Positions 16,231 through 24,293 of a DNA stretch of 64,000 bases are shown here, in pieces; position 1 is the stretch's first letter, and each line of letters opens with the position of its first letter. Origin of the DNA: JAXDMU01 sp963762435 (GTDB lineage Bacteria; Pseudomonadota; Alphaproteobacteria; ATCC43930; CGMCC-115725); NCBI GenBank assembly GCA_963762435.1, contig CAVXLN010000020.1:124001-188000 (forward strand), written 5' to 3'. The notes beneath the pieces were generated by a model, which had not been told where the DNA came from, searched no databases, and saw only the letters and a list, made by a program, of their open reading frames with translations. Both the position numbers and the translations under genes were made by a program.

Positions 16231-17066
16231 CCAACCCCGAACCGGTGTCGATGCAGCCGATGGTTTCCCCCTCTCAGGCGTCCCAGCTCCAGCCGACTGC
16301 GGCGCTCGAGCCGGACGACAAGATCGCGATCAAGGAGCTTCGCTTCTATTACAAGAAGTACGAGGCCTTGAAGAACATCAACATGCGGATCTTCGACAAG
16401 CGGGTGACCGCCTTCATCGGTCCGTCCGGCTGCGGCAAATCCACCCTGCTGCGTTGCCTCAACCGCATGTACGACCTCTATCCGGAGCAGCACGCGACCG
16501 GCGAGATCATCGTCGACGGCCAGAATATCCTGGAACCGAAGGTCGATCTCAATCTGTTGCGCGCCAAGATCGGCATGGTGTTCCAAAAGCCGACGCCGTT
16601 CCCGATGTCGATCTACGACAACATCGCCTTCGGCATTAAGCTCTATGAGAGCATTTCACGCAGCGAGCTCGACGACCGGGTCGAATCGGCGCTGCGCCGG
16701 GCCGCCCTGTGGAACGAGGTCAAGGACAAGCTGAAGCAGAGCGGCCTCGGCCTCTCGGGTGGCCAGCAGCAGCGCCTCTGCATCGCGCGCGCGGTCGCCG
16801 TGCGGCCGGAGATCCTGCTGCTCGACGAACCTTGCTCGGCGCTCGACCCGATCTCGACGCAGAAGGTGGAAGAGCTGATCTCCGAGCTCAAATCCGACTA
16901 TTGCATCGTCATCGTCACCCACAGCATGCAGCAGGCCGCGCGCAGCTCGGACTACACGGCCTTCATGTATCTGGGCGAGCTGATCGAGTTCAATGCGACG
17001 GAGACGGTCTTCACCAATCCGACGAACAAGCGGACCGAGGATTACATCACCGGGCGCTTCGGCTGA
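16227..17066 (+). CDS. pstB: Phosphate ABC transporter ATP-binding protein PstB
   Basis: A 279-residue ATPase that powers phosphate import. Motifs in order: Walker A GPSGCGKST, Q-loop MVFQKPTPFPMSIYDN, signature LSGGQQQRLCIARA, Walker B ILLLDEPCSALDP and the H-loop VTHSM. The Q-loop variant PTPFPMSIYDN is specific to PstB. The N-terminal about 30 residues are extended and Pro/Gln-rich; an internal Met at residue 9 is an alternative start. It overlaps pstA by 4 bases and precedes phoU by 10. Confidence 0.97.
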   Translation: MTNPEPVSMQPMVSPSQASQLQPTAALEPDDKIAIKELRFYYKKYEALKNINMRIFDKRVTAFIGPSGCGKSTLLRCLNRMYDLYPEQHATGEIIVDGQNILEPKVDLNLLRAKIGMVFQKPTPFPMSIYDNIAFGIKLYESISRSELDDRVESALRRAALWNEVKDKLKQSGLGLSGGQQQRLCIARAVAVRPEILLLDEPCSALDPISTQKVEELISELKSDYCIVIVTHSMQQAARSSDYTAFMYLGELIEFNATETVFTNPTNKRTEDYITGRFG

Positions 17067-17076
17067 GGGCTGATTC

Positions 17077-17847
17077 ATGTCATCCGACCACATCCTCAAA
17101 AGCTATGACGAAGAGCTGAACAGGCTCCAGAACACGCTCATCTCGATGGGCGGCCTGGCGGAAAGCCAGGTCGCGGCCGCGATCCAGTCGGTCATGCGGC
17201 GCGACAGCGAGCTCGCCGCCGAGGTGGTCGAGGGCGATGTCCGCGCCGACATGCTGGAGACGGAGGTCGAGGCGCTCGTCGTTCGCCTGCTGGCCTTGCG
17301 CCAGCCGATGGCCCGCGACCTGCGCGAGATCATCTCCGCCCTCAAGATCGCGTCCGATCTCGAGCGGATCTGCGACTATGCGGCCAATGTCGCCAAGCGA
17401 TCGATCGCGCTCAACCAGGCGCCGGTTGCCAAGCCGGCGCTTGCCATCCCGCGTATGGGCAAGCTGGCGCAGATCCTGATCAAGGATGTGCTGGACGCCT
17501 ATGTCCACCGCGATTCCGACAAGGCGATGCGTGTCTGGCTCGGCGATGAGGAGCTGGACGAGCTCTATACCAGCCTGTTCCGCGAGCTTCTGACCTATAT
17601 GATGGAGGATCCGCGCAGCATCACGGCCGGAACCCATCTTCTGTTCATGGCGAAGAACATTGAACGCATCGGCGACCACGCGACCAATATCGCCGAGACC
17701 ATCTATTTCCTCATCCATGGCACGCCGCTCAAGGAAACAAGGCCGAAGCGCGACCGCTCGAGTTCCTCGGTCGTGCTGTCCGGCCCGATGGGTCTTGTCA
17801 GCGACGACAGCCTGGTCATCCCTGAAAGCGAGCAGCCGGAAGAATGA
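17077..17847 (+). CDS. phoU: Phosphate signalling regulator PhoU
   Basis: A 256-residue all-helical cytoplasmic protein with two PhoU repeats. Each carries the metal-binding E/D-rich helix pattern: DLREIISALKIASDLERICDYAANVAKR in the first half and FMAKNIERIGDHATNIAE in the second. PhoU links PstSCAB to PhoR and holds the kinase in check when phosphate is plentiful. The acidic C-terminal tail (about 25 residues) is not conserved. It overlaps phoB by 4 bases. Confidence 0.95.
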   Translation: MSSDHILKSYDEELNRLQNTLISMGGLAESQVAAAIQSVMRRDSELAAEVVEGDVRADMLETEVEALVVRLLALRQPMARDLREIISALKIASDLERICDYAANVAKRSIALNQAPVAKPALAIPRMGKLAQILIKDVLDAYVHRDSDKAMRVWLGDEELDELYTSLFRELLTYMMEDPRSITAGTHLLFMAKNIERIGDHATNIAETIYFLIHGTPLKETRPKRDRSSSSVVLSGPMGLVSDDSLVIPESEQPEE

Positions 17848-18536
17848 AACCGCTGGTGATGATTGTGGAGGACGAGGCGCCCCTCGTCACGCTGCTGCGC
17901 TACAACCTCGAGAAGGAGGGGTTCGGCGTCTGTGAGGCAAGCGACGGCGAGGAGGCGCTGGTGCAGATCGCCGAGCGCAAGCCCGATGTCGTTCTGCTCG
18001 ACTGGATGCTGCCGCTCGTCTCCGGCATCGAGATCTGCCGGCAGATCCGCCGGTCGCCGCAATCCCGCGCCTTGCCGATCATCATGCTGACGGCGCGCGG
18101 CGAGGAGGGCGACAAGATCCGCGGCCTCAACAGCGGTGCCGACGATTACATCACCAAGCCCTTCAGCCCGAGCGAGCTGATCGCCCGCGTCCGCGCGGTG
18201 ATCCGCCGGGCGCGGCCCGATTCTTCCGAAGAGAGCCTCAATTTCGCCGATGTCCAGATGGACCTGGCGGCGCATCGCGTGATGCGGGCAAACCGGCCGA
18301 TCCATCTGGGGCCGACCGAGTTCCGGCTGCTCCGTTTCCTGCTCGAGCATCCGGGCCGCGTCTTCTCGCGCGAGCGGCTGCTCGATGCGGTCTGGGGCCA
18401 TGATGTCTATGTCGAGCCGCGCACGGTCGATGTGCATATCCGCCGGCTGCGCAAGGCGCTCAACGGCCCGGCCGAGCATGACATCATCCGCACGGTCCGA
18501 TCCGCGGGATATGCGCTCGACGAGGCCCGGGACTAA
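17844..18536 (+). CDS. phoB: Phosphate regulon response regulator PhoB
   Basis: A 230-residue OmpR-class regulator. The receiver (1-120) has the acidic pair (VEDEA), phosphoacceptor Asp in VVLLDWMLP, T/S switch (MLTAR) and Lys in YITKPF, all intact. The winged helix (about 130-230) includes LGPTEFRLLRFLLEHPGRVFSRERLLDAVWG and VDVHIRRLRKAL. It would bind the Pho box at 13153. It starts within the phoU stop (ATGA) and ends the phosphate cluster; a palindromic repeat starts 9 bases after its stop. Confidence 0.96.
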   Translation: MKPLVMIVEDEAPLVTLLRYNLEKEGFGVCEASDGEEALVQIAERKPDVVLLDWMLPLVSGIEICRQIRRSPQSRALPIIMLTARGEEGDKIRGLNSGADDYITKPFSPSELIARVRAVIRRARPDSSEESLNFADVQMDLAAHRVMRANRPIHLGPTEFRLLRFLLEHPGRVFSRERLLDAVWGHDVYVEPRTVDVHIRRLRKALNGPAEHDIIRTVRSAGYALDEARD

Positions 18537-18544
18537 GGCCTCTC

Positions 18545-18593
18545 GCGCAGGATGATTTCAGGTCGAATCGACCTGAAATCTGAATCCTTCGCT
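18545..18593. repeat. 49-bp palindromic repeat, copy 1 (after phoB)
   Basis: A 49-bp sequence identical to 46882-46930, in the same orientation relative to the preceding gene. Its core is a perfect 27-base palindrome, GATTTCAGGTCGA + A + TCGACCTGAAATC, able to form a 10-13 bp hairpin. It starts 9 bases after the phoB stop. The placement fits a transcript-end or stabilising element, but no T-run follows directly. Confidence 0.85.
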
Positions 18594-18619
18594 GATTTAA
18601 AGAGTTAGAGATCGATTCA

Positions 18620-18646
18620 GCGATCAGGTCGAGCAGACCTGATCGC
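18620..18646. repeat. Second palindrome with a shared AGGTC core
   Basis: GCGATCAGGTC, loop GAGCA, GACCTGATCGC: an 11-bp perfect stem 27 bases after the 49-bp repeat. It shares the CAGGTCGA/GACCTG core with that repeat but differs elsewhere, so it may be a diverged family member. It could terminate transcription from either of the convergent genes phoB and the SnoaL-like gene. Confidence 0.6.
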
Positions 18647-18654
18647 ATCGGGCT

Positions 18655-19107
18655 CTAGGCGGGTGGAGCGCCGGTATTGCCGATATCGGCGATCCAGCGC
18701 CAGACACCGTCGCTGCCGCGGTGCCAGACATCGAGATATTTGCCGCGCTCCGATTTCAGCTCGCCTTTGGATTGGAAGGTGGCGACATAGTAGCCCCAGC
18801 TGTAGCCCAGCTCGCCGCTTTCGGCGACGGTGGCTTCCTGCGGCGTCCAGTCGATCTTGAGGTCGGCCGGGTACCTTGCCAGCTGTGCCAGGATGGCGTC
18901 GTGGCCGATAAAGGTTGGGGCGCCCGAATCAAGCTTGCGCGCATCCGGCCCCATCGCCTTGGCATAGGCGGCAACGAAGCCGATCTCGTGGCTCTCGGCC
19001 GCAAGAGCGCGGTCGGCATTCAGCAGCGAATCCGAAACCTCCGAGGCGAAAGCCAAGGCGGGACAGGCGGAAAGGCCGGCAATGATCGCAATCGGAGACA
19101 GTTTCAT
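18655..19107 (-). CDS. SnoaL-like / DUF4440 family secreted protein
   Basis: A 150-residue protein with a signal peptide (MKLSPIAIIAGLSACPALAFAS) and a single alpha+beta-barrel domain of the SnoaL/DUF4440 type. The pattern fits: an N-terminal helix (SLLNADRALAAESHEIGFVAAYAKAM), FIGHDAILAQLA, and the closing strands LGYSWGYYVATF and GKYLDVWHRGSDGVWRWIADIGNT. Such domains serve as small-molecule binders or enzymes, so no activity can be assigned. The start is placed at 19107 rather than 19125 because it gives a clean signal peptide. It is convergent with phoB and downstream of the serine-hydrolase-like gene. Confidence 0.7.
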   Translation of the reverse strand: MKLSPIAIIAGLSACPALAFASEVSDSLLNADRALAAESHEIGFVAAYAKAMGPDARKLDSGAPTFIGHDAILAQLARYPADLKIDWTPQEATVAESGELGYSWGYYVATFQSKGELKSERGKYLDVWHRGSDGVWRWIADIGNTGAPPA

Positions 19108-19161
19108 CAGGTCGCCTCTGGTCATGATGTTGGGTTTATCCAGATGTGAAACGACCCGGCG

Positions 19162-20661
19162 TCAAGCCGGGCTAAGGCTGAGCGAGGCGACCATGCCGGC
19201 CGGATCGAAACCGATCTGGAAGGACCAGTTCTGGTTGTCGAACAGCACCAGATAATCGAAGCTGGCGATGTCGTCGGCAGATTGCCAGCCCTTGAAGACG
19301 AAGCTGCTTATCTCGCCCGACCGTGTCAGGACCGCCTTTATTTGCTCCAGTTTTCCTGGTGTCAGCTTCTCTCGAAGCGCTTCGGTCATCGGGATGGGCT
19401 CAAGACTGCCTGCCTGAAGGGCAAGAACGAACTTCTTGGCCTTTGCGGTGATCGCCGCATCCTCGCCGATGGCCGGGATCAGACGCTTGGCCGCGATCTC
19501 CGGATAGAGCGCTTCGAAGACCGCGGTCGTGATCGCTTGCGGGACGATGACGGTCGAGGTGGCGTTGACCTCGGCAATCAATTCCAGATGGTCGTCGGGA
19601 AAGACGGCGTTCATGGCGCCGAAACCCAGCGACCCGCCCTGGAACCGCAGCATCTTGTGAGTCTCGATCGCACTGCTGAACCAGCCCATGCCATAGCCGA
19701 GCGGCGATGGCTTGCCATCGGACAGCATGGCCGGCGTCTCCATCAGGACGATATCGTCGCGATTGACGATCTTGCCGCCGAACAGTGCTGCATCCCACTT
19801 CGCCAGATCGCCGACATCGCTGACGATATTGAAGGTCGCCAGGCCCCATCCATCCTCTAACCGCGGCGCCTTGCCGACCGCTCCGCCAACATGCCAATAG
19901 CCGCTCGGGAAGTCGCTCAACCGCGGCTCCGAAGACACGGTGGTGCTGCGCGTCATGCCGGCACGGTCGAAGATGTTCCGCTTCAGATAGACGTCGTAGC
20001 CGAGCCCGGAGACCCGCTCGACGACCAGGCCGAGCAGGAAATAATCGGTGTTGTTGAAGGCAAACCTGCTGCCCGGCGGGAACGCTAGCGGCTTGTCGGC
20101 AAAGAGCGCCAGGACGTCTTGGACGCTTGCCTTCCGGGTGAAGATCTTGCCCGCCTCGGCATCGTCGATCGGATAGTAGTCCACAATGCCGCTCTGGAGC
20201 TCCAGCAGCTGGCGCAATGTGATATCGCGACCGGCAGAATACTCCGGCACATATTTGCCCAGCTTGTCATCGAGCGAAAGCTTGCCGGCCTCCGACAGCT
20301 GAAGGATCGCGGCGGCGGTGAACTGCATCGTCACCGAGCCGATTTCCATCCGGGTCGTGGCGGTGATCGGGCGGTGTCCTGCCAAATCCATGACGCCATA
20401 GCCGCGGGCATATGCCGGAACGCCGTCCCTGATCACCGCGAGCGAAACGCCCGGAACCTTGCTCCCCATGACATGGGCGACCGCAGCATCGACGCGCTCG
20501 ATTTCGGCGGCGCTGAGAAATGCACCGGAACCGTCCGCCCGGACCGGGCATTGCGGCACGAGGCAGCAGAGCGCCAAGAAGGCGTAGAGCAGGCGGTGGT
20601 TCCCGCGGCGCAATATCAAGTTGAATCTTCCCGCATATATTACTACCGATAACTGGCACAT
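19162..20661 (-). CDS. Beta-lactamase-fold (class C/PBP-like) protein with altered active site
   Basis: About 499 residues: a signal-like segment (about 22-42), a beta-lactamase/serine hydrolase domain (about 50-390), and a C-terminal extension (about 400-499). Family landmarks are clear (SLAVIRDG, GYGVMDL, LLELQSGIVDYY, FLLGLVVERVSG, GYGMGWF) but the catalytic residues are changed. The SxxK motif is S109-V-T-M112, with ATG at 20328-20326 where AAG is expected. The YxN motif is F202-N-N. The usual H-x-G region reads RFQGGSLGF. It is therefore probably a non-catalytic or radically altered member exported to the periplasm. The exact start is uncertain. Confidence 0.8.
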   Translation of the reverse strand: MCQLSVVIYAGRFNLILRRGNHRLLYAFLALCCLVPQCPVRADGSGAFLSAAEIERVDAAVAHVMGSKVPGVSLAVIRDGVPAYARGYGVMDLAGHRPITATTRMEIGSVTMQFTAAAILQLSEAGKLSLDDKLGKYVPEYSAGRDITLRQLLELQSGIVDYYPIDDAEAGKIFTRKASVQDVLALFADKPLAFPPGSRFAFNNTDYFLLGLVVERVSGLGYDVYLKRNIFDRAGMTRSTTVSSEPRLSDFPSGYWHVGGAVGKAPRLEDGWGLATFNIVSDVGDLAKWDAALFGGKIVNRDDIVLMETPAMLSDGKPSPLGYGMGWFSSAIETHKMLRFQGGSLGFGAMNAVFPDDHLELIAEVNATSTVIVPQAITTAVFEALYPEIAAKRLIPAIGEDAAITAKAKKFVLALQAGSLEPIPMTEALREKLTPGKLEQIKAVLTRSGEISSFVFKGWQSADDIASFDYLVLFDNQNWSFQIGFDPAGMVASLSLSPA

Positions 20662-20729
20662 CCGCCTCGCGGGTCGAGTTAAATTTGTGTAATATTGCTC
20701 GACCGGACGGGTGCTGCCGCAGCAACAAC

Positions 20730-20834
20730 CGCCTGGTCGAGCAGAGGCTTTACAAGGCCGACGGATATCGGCTGACGCTCACCGGCAATGACGGGCGCAG
20801 CGAGACGCTGAGCCTGTTCGCGCTGACATCCGAG
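20730..20834 (+). pseudogene. Possible remnant of a coding region
   Basis: A 35-codon stretch on the plus strand reads RLVEQRLYKADGYRLTLTG, then NDGRSETLSLFALTS, with the high G/C third-position bias of real genes here and a plausible beta-strand pattern. It has no start or signal sequence of its own and runs into DNA that is the end of the HAF-repeat gene on the other strand. It may be the decayed tail of a lost gene; chance is also possible. Confidence 0.3.
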
Positions 20835-20837
20835 CCG

Positions 20838-21752
20838 TCAGTTCCGCCGCAACGCTACGAAACCGTGCTGCACGCCGGCCTGGTCGCTGAACAGCCCAAC
20901 GATGTCGTCGAGATCATTGAGCGTCTGGGCCGAAGTGAAGGTCGAGCCGAAGCTTGCCGGCAGGTCGAAGGGCAGGAAATTGCTGCTGTCATCCAAGAAA
21001 TTATGCTGAACCTGGGCGGCGTCGGCGAAGGCGCCGAGGATCTGCCGTCGATTGTTGATCGAGATGAAGAAGGTGCTGTTGGCCGGTGCCGCGGGCGCAT
21101 CGACGAGCGTGCGATGGCCAAGGAAATCCTCGAAATAGCCATGGCCGATCGTGCCCGCGACGACGGCATCCTCACCGACGATGTCGCCCAGATCATTGAC
21201 GCTGAAAGGAACTGTCTGACTGGCGCCGGGGATGTCGTCATTCGCGAACTTGCCATCGCGCAAGCGGAACGCATGGGTATTGTTGGCGCTGTCGGCATAG
21301 ATACCGATGATCTCGCCGAAATCGTTGATCCCGAAGGCCTCGGTGCTGGGGGCGCCGGGAAAATCGATCGTCTCGACATGGCCGTCGCAATCGAGGAAGC
21401 CATGGAATGCCTGGCCCGCCTGAAAAGCGCCGACGATACAGCCGAAATTGTTGAGCGAGAGCGCGAAGCTGTTGACGCTCTTACCGATCGGCCCGGAGGG
21501 GTCGAGCAGGGCCAGCTGGTGCCCATCGAACAGGAAGGCGTGGTCGTTGCCGCTGGCGTCGATCGAGGCGCCGACATATTGCCGCCGGTTATTGATCGCA
21601 ATGACGTTGGTTTGCGGTGCGCCCGGAAAATCCACGATCGAGAAATCATAATGGCTGGCGAGGGTCGGTGTCTGGGCGCTGGCGCCCCCGGTCGAGCCGA
21701 AGGCATAGGCCATCAGTCCGAGTGCCAGAAATTTCGTCACTCCCTTTATCAT
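20838..21752 (-). CDS. Secreted HAF-repeat protein
   Basis: A 304-residue protein with a signal peptide (MIKGVTKFLALGLMAYAFGSTGGASAQ) followed by about six repeats of roughly 40-45 residues. Each repeat holds an I/L-N-N/D-x-G-x-I-V/I-G core: INNRRQYVGA, LNNFGCIVGAF, INDFGEIIGIYAD, VNDLGDIVGE, INNRRQILGAFAD and LNDLDDIVGLFSD, with HAF/HGF turns between. This matches the probable extracellular 'HAF' repeat family, likely a beta-propeller. Its ligand is unknown. The start at 21752 gives a clean signal peptide. It is divergent from the winged-helix/TPR regulator at 21938, which may control it. Confidence 0.75.
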   Translation of the reverse strand: MIKGVTKFLALGLMAYAFGSTGGASAQTPTLASHYDFSIVDFPGAPQTNVIAINNRRQYVGASIDASGNDHAFLFDGHQLALLDPSGPIGKSVNSFALSLNNFGCIVGAFQAGQAFHGFLDCDGHVETIDFPGAPSTEAFGINDFGEIIGIYADSANNTHAFRLRDGKFANDDIPGASQTVPFSVNDLGDIVGEDAVVAGTIGHGYFEDFLGHRTLVDAPAAPANSTFFISINNRRQILGAFADAAQVQHNFLDDSSNFLPFDLPASFGSTFTSAQTLNDLDDIVGLFSDQAGVQHGFVALRRN

Positions 21753-21937
21753 GATGTCGCTCCCGTCACGGCACCGGGGGTCGGTGCGTTGAGACCGCAA
21801 GCTGCCCGGAACAGGCCCGCAAGTCCTTGATGCGGCGCTGAGAATTTCCTGAAAAATTCCTGGTAACGGGTCGCTCGACGGGATCGTATCGATTTCGTTA
21901 TTGTGGGGCCGCTACAATCACCGCTGGGCGAGACGCC

Positions 21938-23662
21938 ATGGCAGAGAGCGCGCTCGTGATCGGACGCTTCACCTTGCAGCCCGGCCGTCAGCTGCTGTGC
22001 GGCGGAGCGCCGGTTCAAATCGGCGCCAAGACGCTGCGTGTGCTGTCGGCGCTGGTCGAAACACCAGGCCAGGTGGTTACCAAGGACGAGCTGATGGAGC
22101 GCGTCTGGCCGGGTCTGATCGTCGAGGAAAACACGCTCCAGGCTCATATCTCGGCCCTGCGCAAGGCGCTGGGCGAGGATGGGCGCTGGATCGCGACCGT
22201 GCAGGGCCGCGGCTACCGCTTCGCGGGGCCAGCGGCACAGCCGGAAGCAAGCACGCCATTCGAGGCACCGATCCCGCCTGCCGCCGTCAAGGCAAATGAT
22301 CGCCGTCCGTTAATGTTGGCTGCTGCCGGCCTGGCCGTGGCGGCCGTGGTCACGGCCGGATTCACCGTGGTGAGCTGGACCGGCGGCGGCGACCGGCCGG
22401 CGGAGCGGCCAAGCCGCTACCTGGTGCTGCCCTTCGCCAATCGCACCGGCGATCCCGCGAACGAGGCACTGGCCGACGCGCTCAGCGACGAGACCGCCGC
22501 CCGCATCGCGGCCAACGCGTGGGATGCTTCAGTGGTCGCGCATAACGAGGCCTTCGCCTTGAAAGGCAAGACCACCGACGAGGCGACGCTCGGCCGGCAG
22601 CTGGGCCTCGATTACATCGTCGAGGGCAGTCTGCAACCGTCTGGCGCCGGGCTCGAGGCGGTGGCGATGCTGATCGATGGGCGGAACGGCACGCATCTCG
22701 CTGAGAGCCGGGCAATCCAGATTGCCGCTGGACCGGCCGTGATGCGGCGCTGGCTTGCCGCTGGTCTTACCGATCAGCTGCTGCACGCGGCCGCGCAGGA
22801 TCAGCATCGCCGGCTGACCGCGAGTCCGCCCGACGATATGAACCCACGCAATCTGCTCGGCCGGGCCAATATCGCCTTGGCCGAGGAGCCGGTCGGCGGC
22901 GGCTGGGCCAAACCGCTGGCGCTCATCGATCAGGCGCTCGCGATCGCGCCGCATGACCCGCACGCGCTTTATATGGCCGGCTGGACCCGAACGGAGCTGG
23001 CGACCTATCTCGTCTATCGGACGGATCAAGAGCGCGACGGGTTGATGCAGCGAGCGGCGCGATCGCTCGGCGAGGCGGCACGGCTGGCACCGAATCGTCC
23101 TGTACTCCACCGCGCGCTGGGCGATCTGCATGTTGTCGAGGGGCGCTACGACGCCGCCCGGGCCGAGCTCGAGCGCGCGCTCGAGCTCGATGCGACCGAC
23201 GAATACACGATCGGCGCGCTCGCCATGCAGGAGCTCTATGACGGCAGGGCGGAGCAGGCGCTCGCCAAGCTCGAGGAGGCGAGGCCGGTCAGCGCCAGCA
23301 ACATGTTCTATGTCTATGGCACCTTCGCGGTGATCCGGCTTCATCTCGGCCAGGACGAGGCGGCGCTCGAGGCGATCCGGCATGCCGTCGCCGTCGATGC
23401 CGAGGATCCCTGGGCCTGGACCTATCTCATTGGATTGCTTGAGCTGACCGGCCGCACCGACGAGGTGCCGGATGCGCTCGCCCGGCTGAAAAGCCTAAAT
23501 CCCTGGATCACGGTGGCGCGGCTCGAAAGCCTCGACATCCATGCCAGCCCCGCCTACCGGGCGCGCCAGGCGCGGCTATACCATGCTTGGGGCCGGGCCG
23601 GGGTGCCGGCCGGCGAGAGCGAGGCGGCCTGGCGGCCAGTGGAGGGACATCAGGTTCAGTAG
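21938..23662 (+). CDS. CadC-type winged-helix transmembrane regulator with TPR sensor domain
   Basis: A 574-residue one-component regulator. Residues 1-105 are an OmpR-type winged helix (VTKDELMERVWPG, HISALRKALGEDGRWIATVQGRGYRF). A membrane segment follows (about 127-147, LMLAAAGLAVAAVVTAGFTVV), then a periplasmic part with an FxxxxxD-type segment (YLVLPFANRTGDPANEALADALSDE) and TPR-like helices from about 300 on (RPVLHRALGDLHVVEGRYDAARAELERALELD). The same DNA-binding layout occurs in the partial gene at 1-1999. Signal and targets are unknown; the divergent HAF-repeat gene is a natural candidate. Confidence 0.85.
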   Translation: MAESALVIGRFTLQPGRQLLCGGAPVQIGAKTLRVLSALVETPGQVVTKDELMERVWPGLIVEENTLQAHISALRKALGEDGRWIATVQGRGYRFAGPAAQPEASTPFEAPIPPAAVKANDRRPLMLAAAGLAVAAVVTAGFTVVSWTGGGDRPAERPSRYLVLPFANRTGDPANEALADALSDETAARIAANAWDASVVAHNEAFALKGKTTDEATLGRQLGLDYIVEGSLQPSGAGLEAVAMLIDGRNGTHLAESRAIQIAAGPAVMRRWLAAGLTDQLLHAAAQDQHRRLTASPPDDMNPRNLLGRANIALAEEPVGGGWAKPLALIDQALAIAPHDPHALYMAGWTRTELATYLVYRTDQERDGLMQRAARSLGEAARLAPNRPVLHRALGDLHVVEGRYDAARAELERALELDATDEYTIGALAMQELYDGRAEQALAKLEEARPVSASNMFYVYGTFAVIRLHLGQDEAALEAIRHAVAVDAEDPWAWTYLIGLLELTGRTDEVPDALARLKSLNPWITVARLESLDIHASPAYRARQARLYHAWGRAGVPAGESEAAWRPVEGHQVQ

Positions 23663-23735
23663 CCGTCGTCGCCCGCAGATACCTTCCTGCGCGGAAGAGA
23701 GGCTCCCCGTCTTTTGGAGCGGAGAGCCGTCGAGA

Positions 23736-24290
23736 TCAGCCGTCGATGAGCTTGAGGCCGCCCTTAGTCTGGGCGCGCTCGATCCCGGCGCGGATCAGGT
23801 CGATCGCCTCGGCCGGCTCGGCCCAGCGCTTGACCTTAACCCATTTGCCGCGCTCCAGATCTTTGTAATGGCCGAAGAAATGGCCGATCTGGTCGATCAG
23901 GATCTGCGGCAGATCGCGATAGGAGCTGACCGAGGTATAGAAGGGGTGCAGCTTGTCGACCGGCACGGCCAGGATCTTCTCGTCGATGCCGGACTCGTCT
24001 TCCATCAGCAATGCCCCGATCGGGCGCGAGCGCACGACCACGCCGGGCACGACCGGCGTCGGGCCCACCACCATGCAATCGACCGGATCGCCGTCGCCGC
24101 TCAGCGTGTGCGGGATGAAGCCGTAATTGGCCGGATAGATCATCGAGGTATGCAGGAAGCGGTCGACGTAAAGTGCCCCCGATTCCTTGTCCATCTCATA
24201 TTTCACCGGATACCCGCCTTGCGGGATCTCGATAATGACGTTCACGTCATGGGGCGGGTTTTCGCCGATCGGAATTTTACGAAGATCCAT
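23736..24290 (-). CDS. ppa: Inorganic pyrophosphatase
   Basis: A 184-residue family I soluble pyrophosphatase that hydrolyses PPi to phosphate, pulling biosynthetic reactions forward. Active-site segments are visible: EIPQGGYPVKYEMDKESG, MIYPANYGFIPHTLSGDGDPVDCMV (the D-x-D-P-x-D metal site) and the C-terminal FFGHYKDLERGKWVKVKRW. The length is normal. It is 3 bp downstream of the AmpG-type gene on the same strand and likely shares its transcript. Confidence 0.97.
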   Translation of the reverse strand: MDLRKIPIGENPPHDVNVIIEIPQGGYPVKYEMDKESGALYVDRFLHTSMIYPANYGFIPHTLSGDGDPVDCMVVGPTPVVPGVVVRSRPIGALLMEDESGIDEKILAVPVDKLHPFYTSVSSYRDLPQILIDQIGHFFGHYKDLERGKWVKVKRWAEPAEAIDLIRAGIERAQTKGGLKLIDG

Positions 24291-24293
24291 GCT

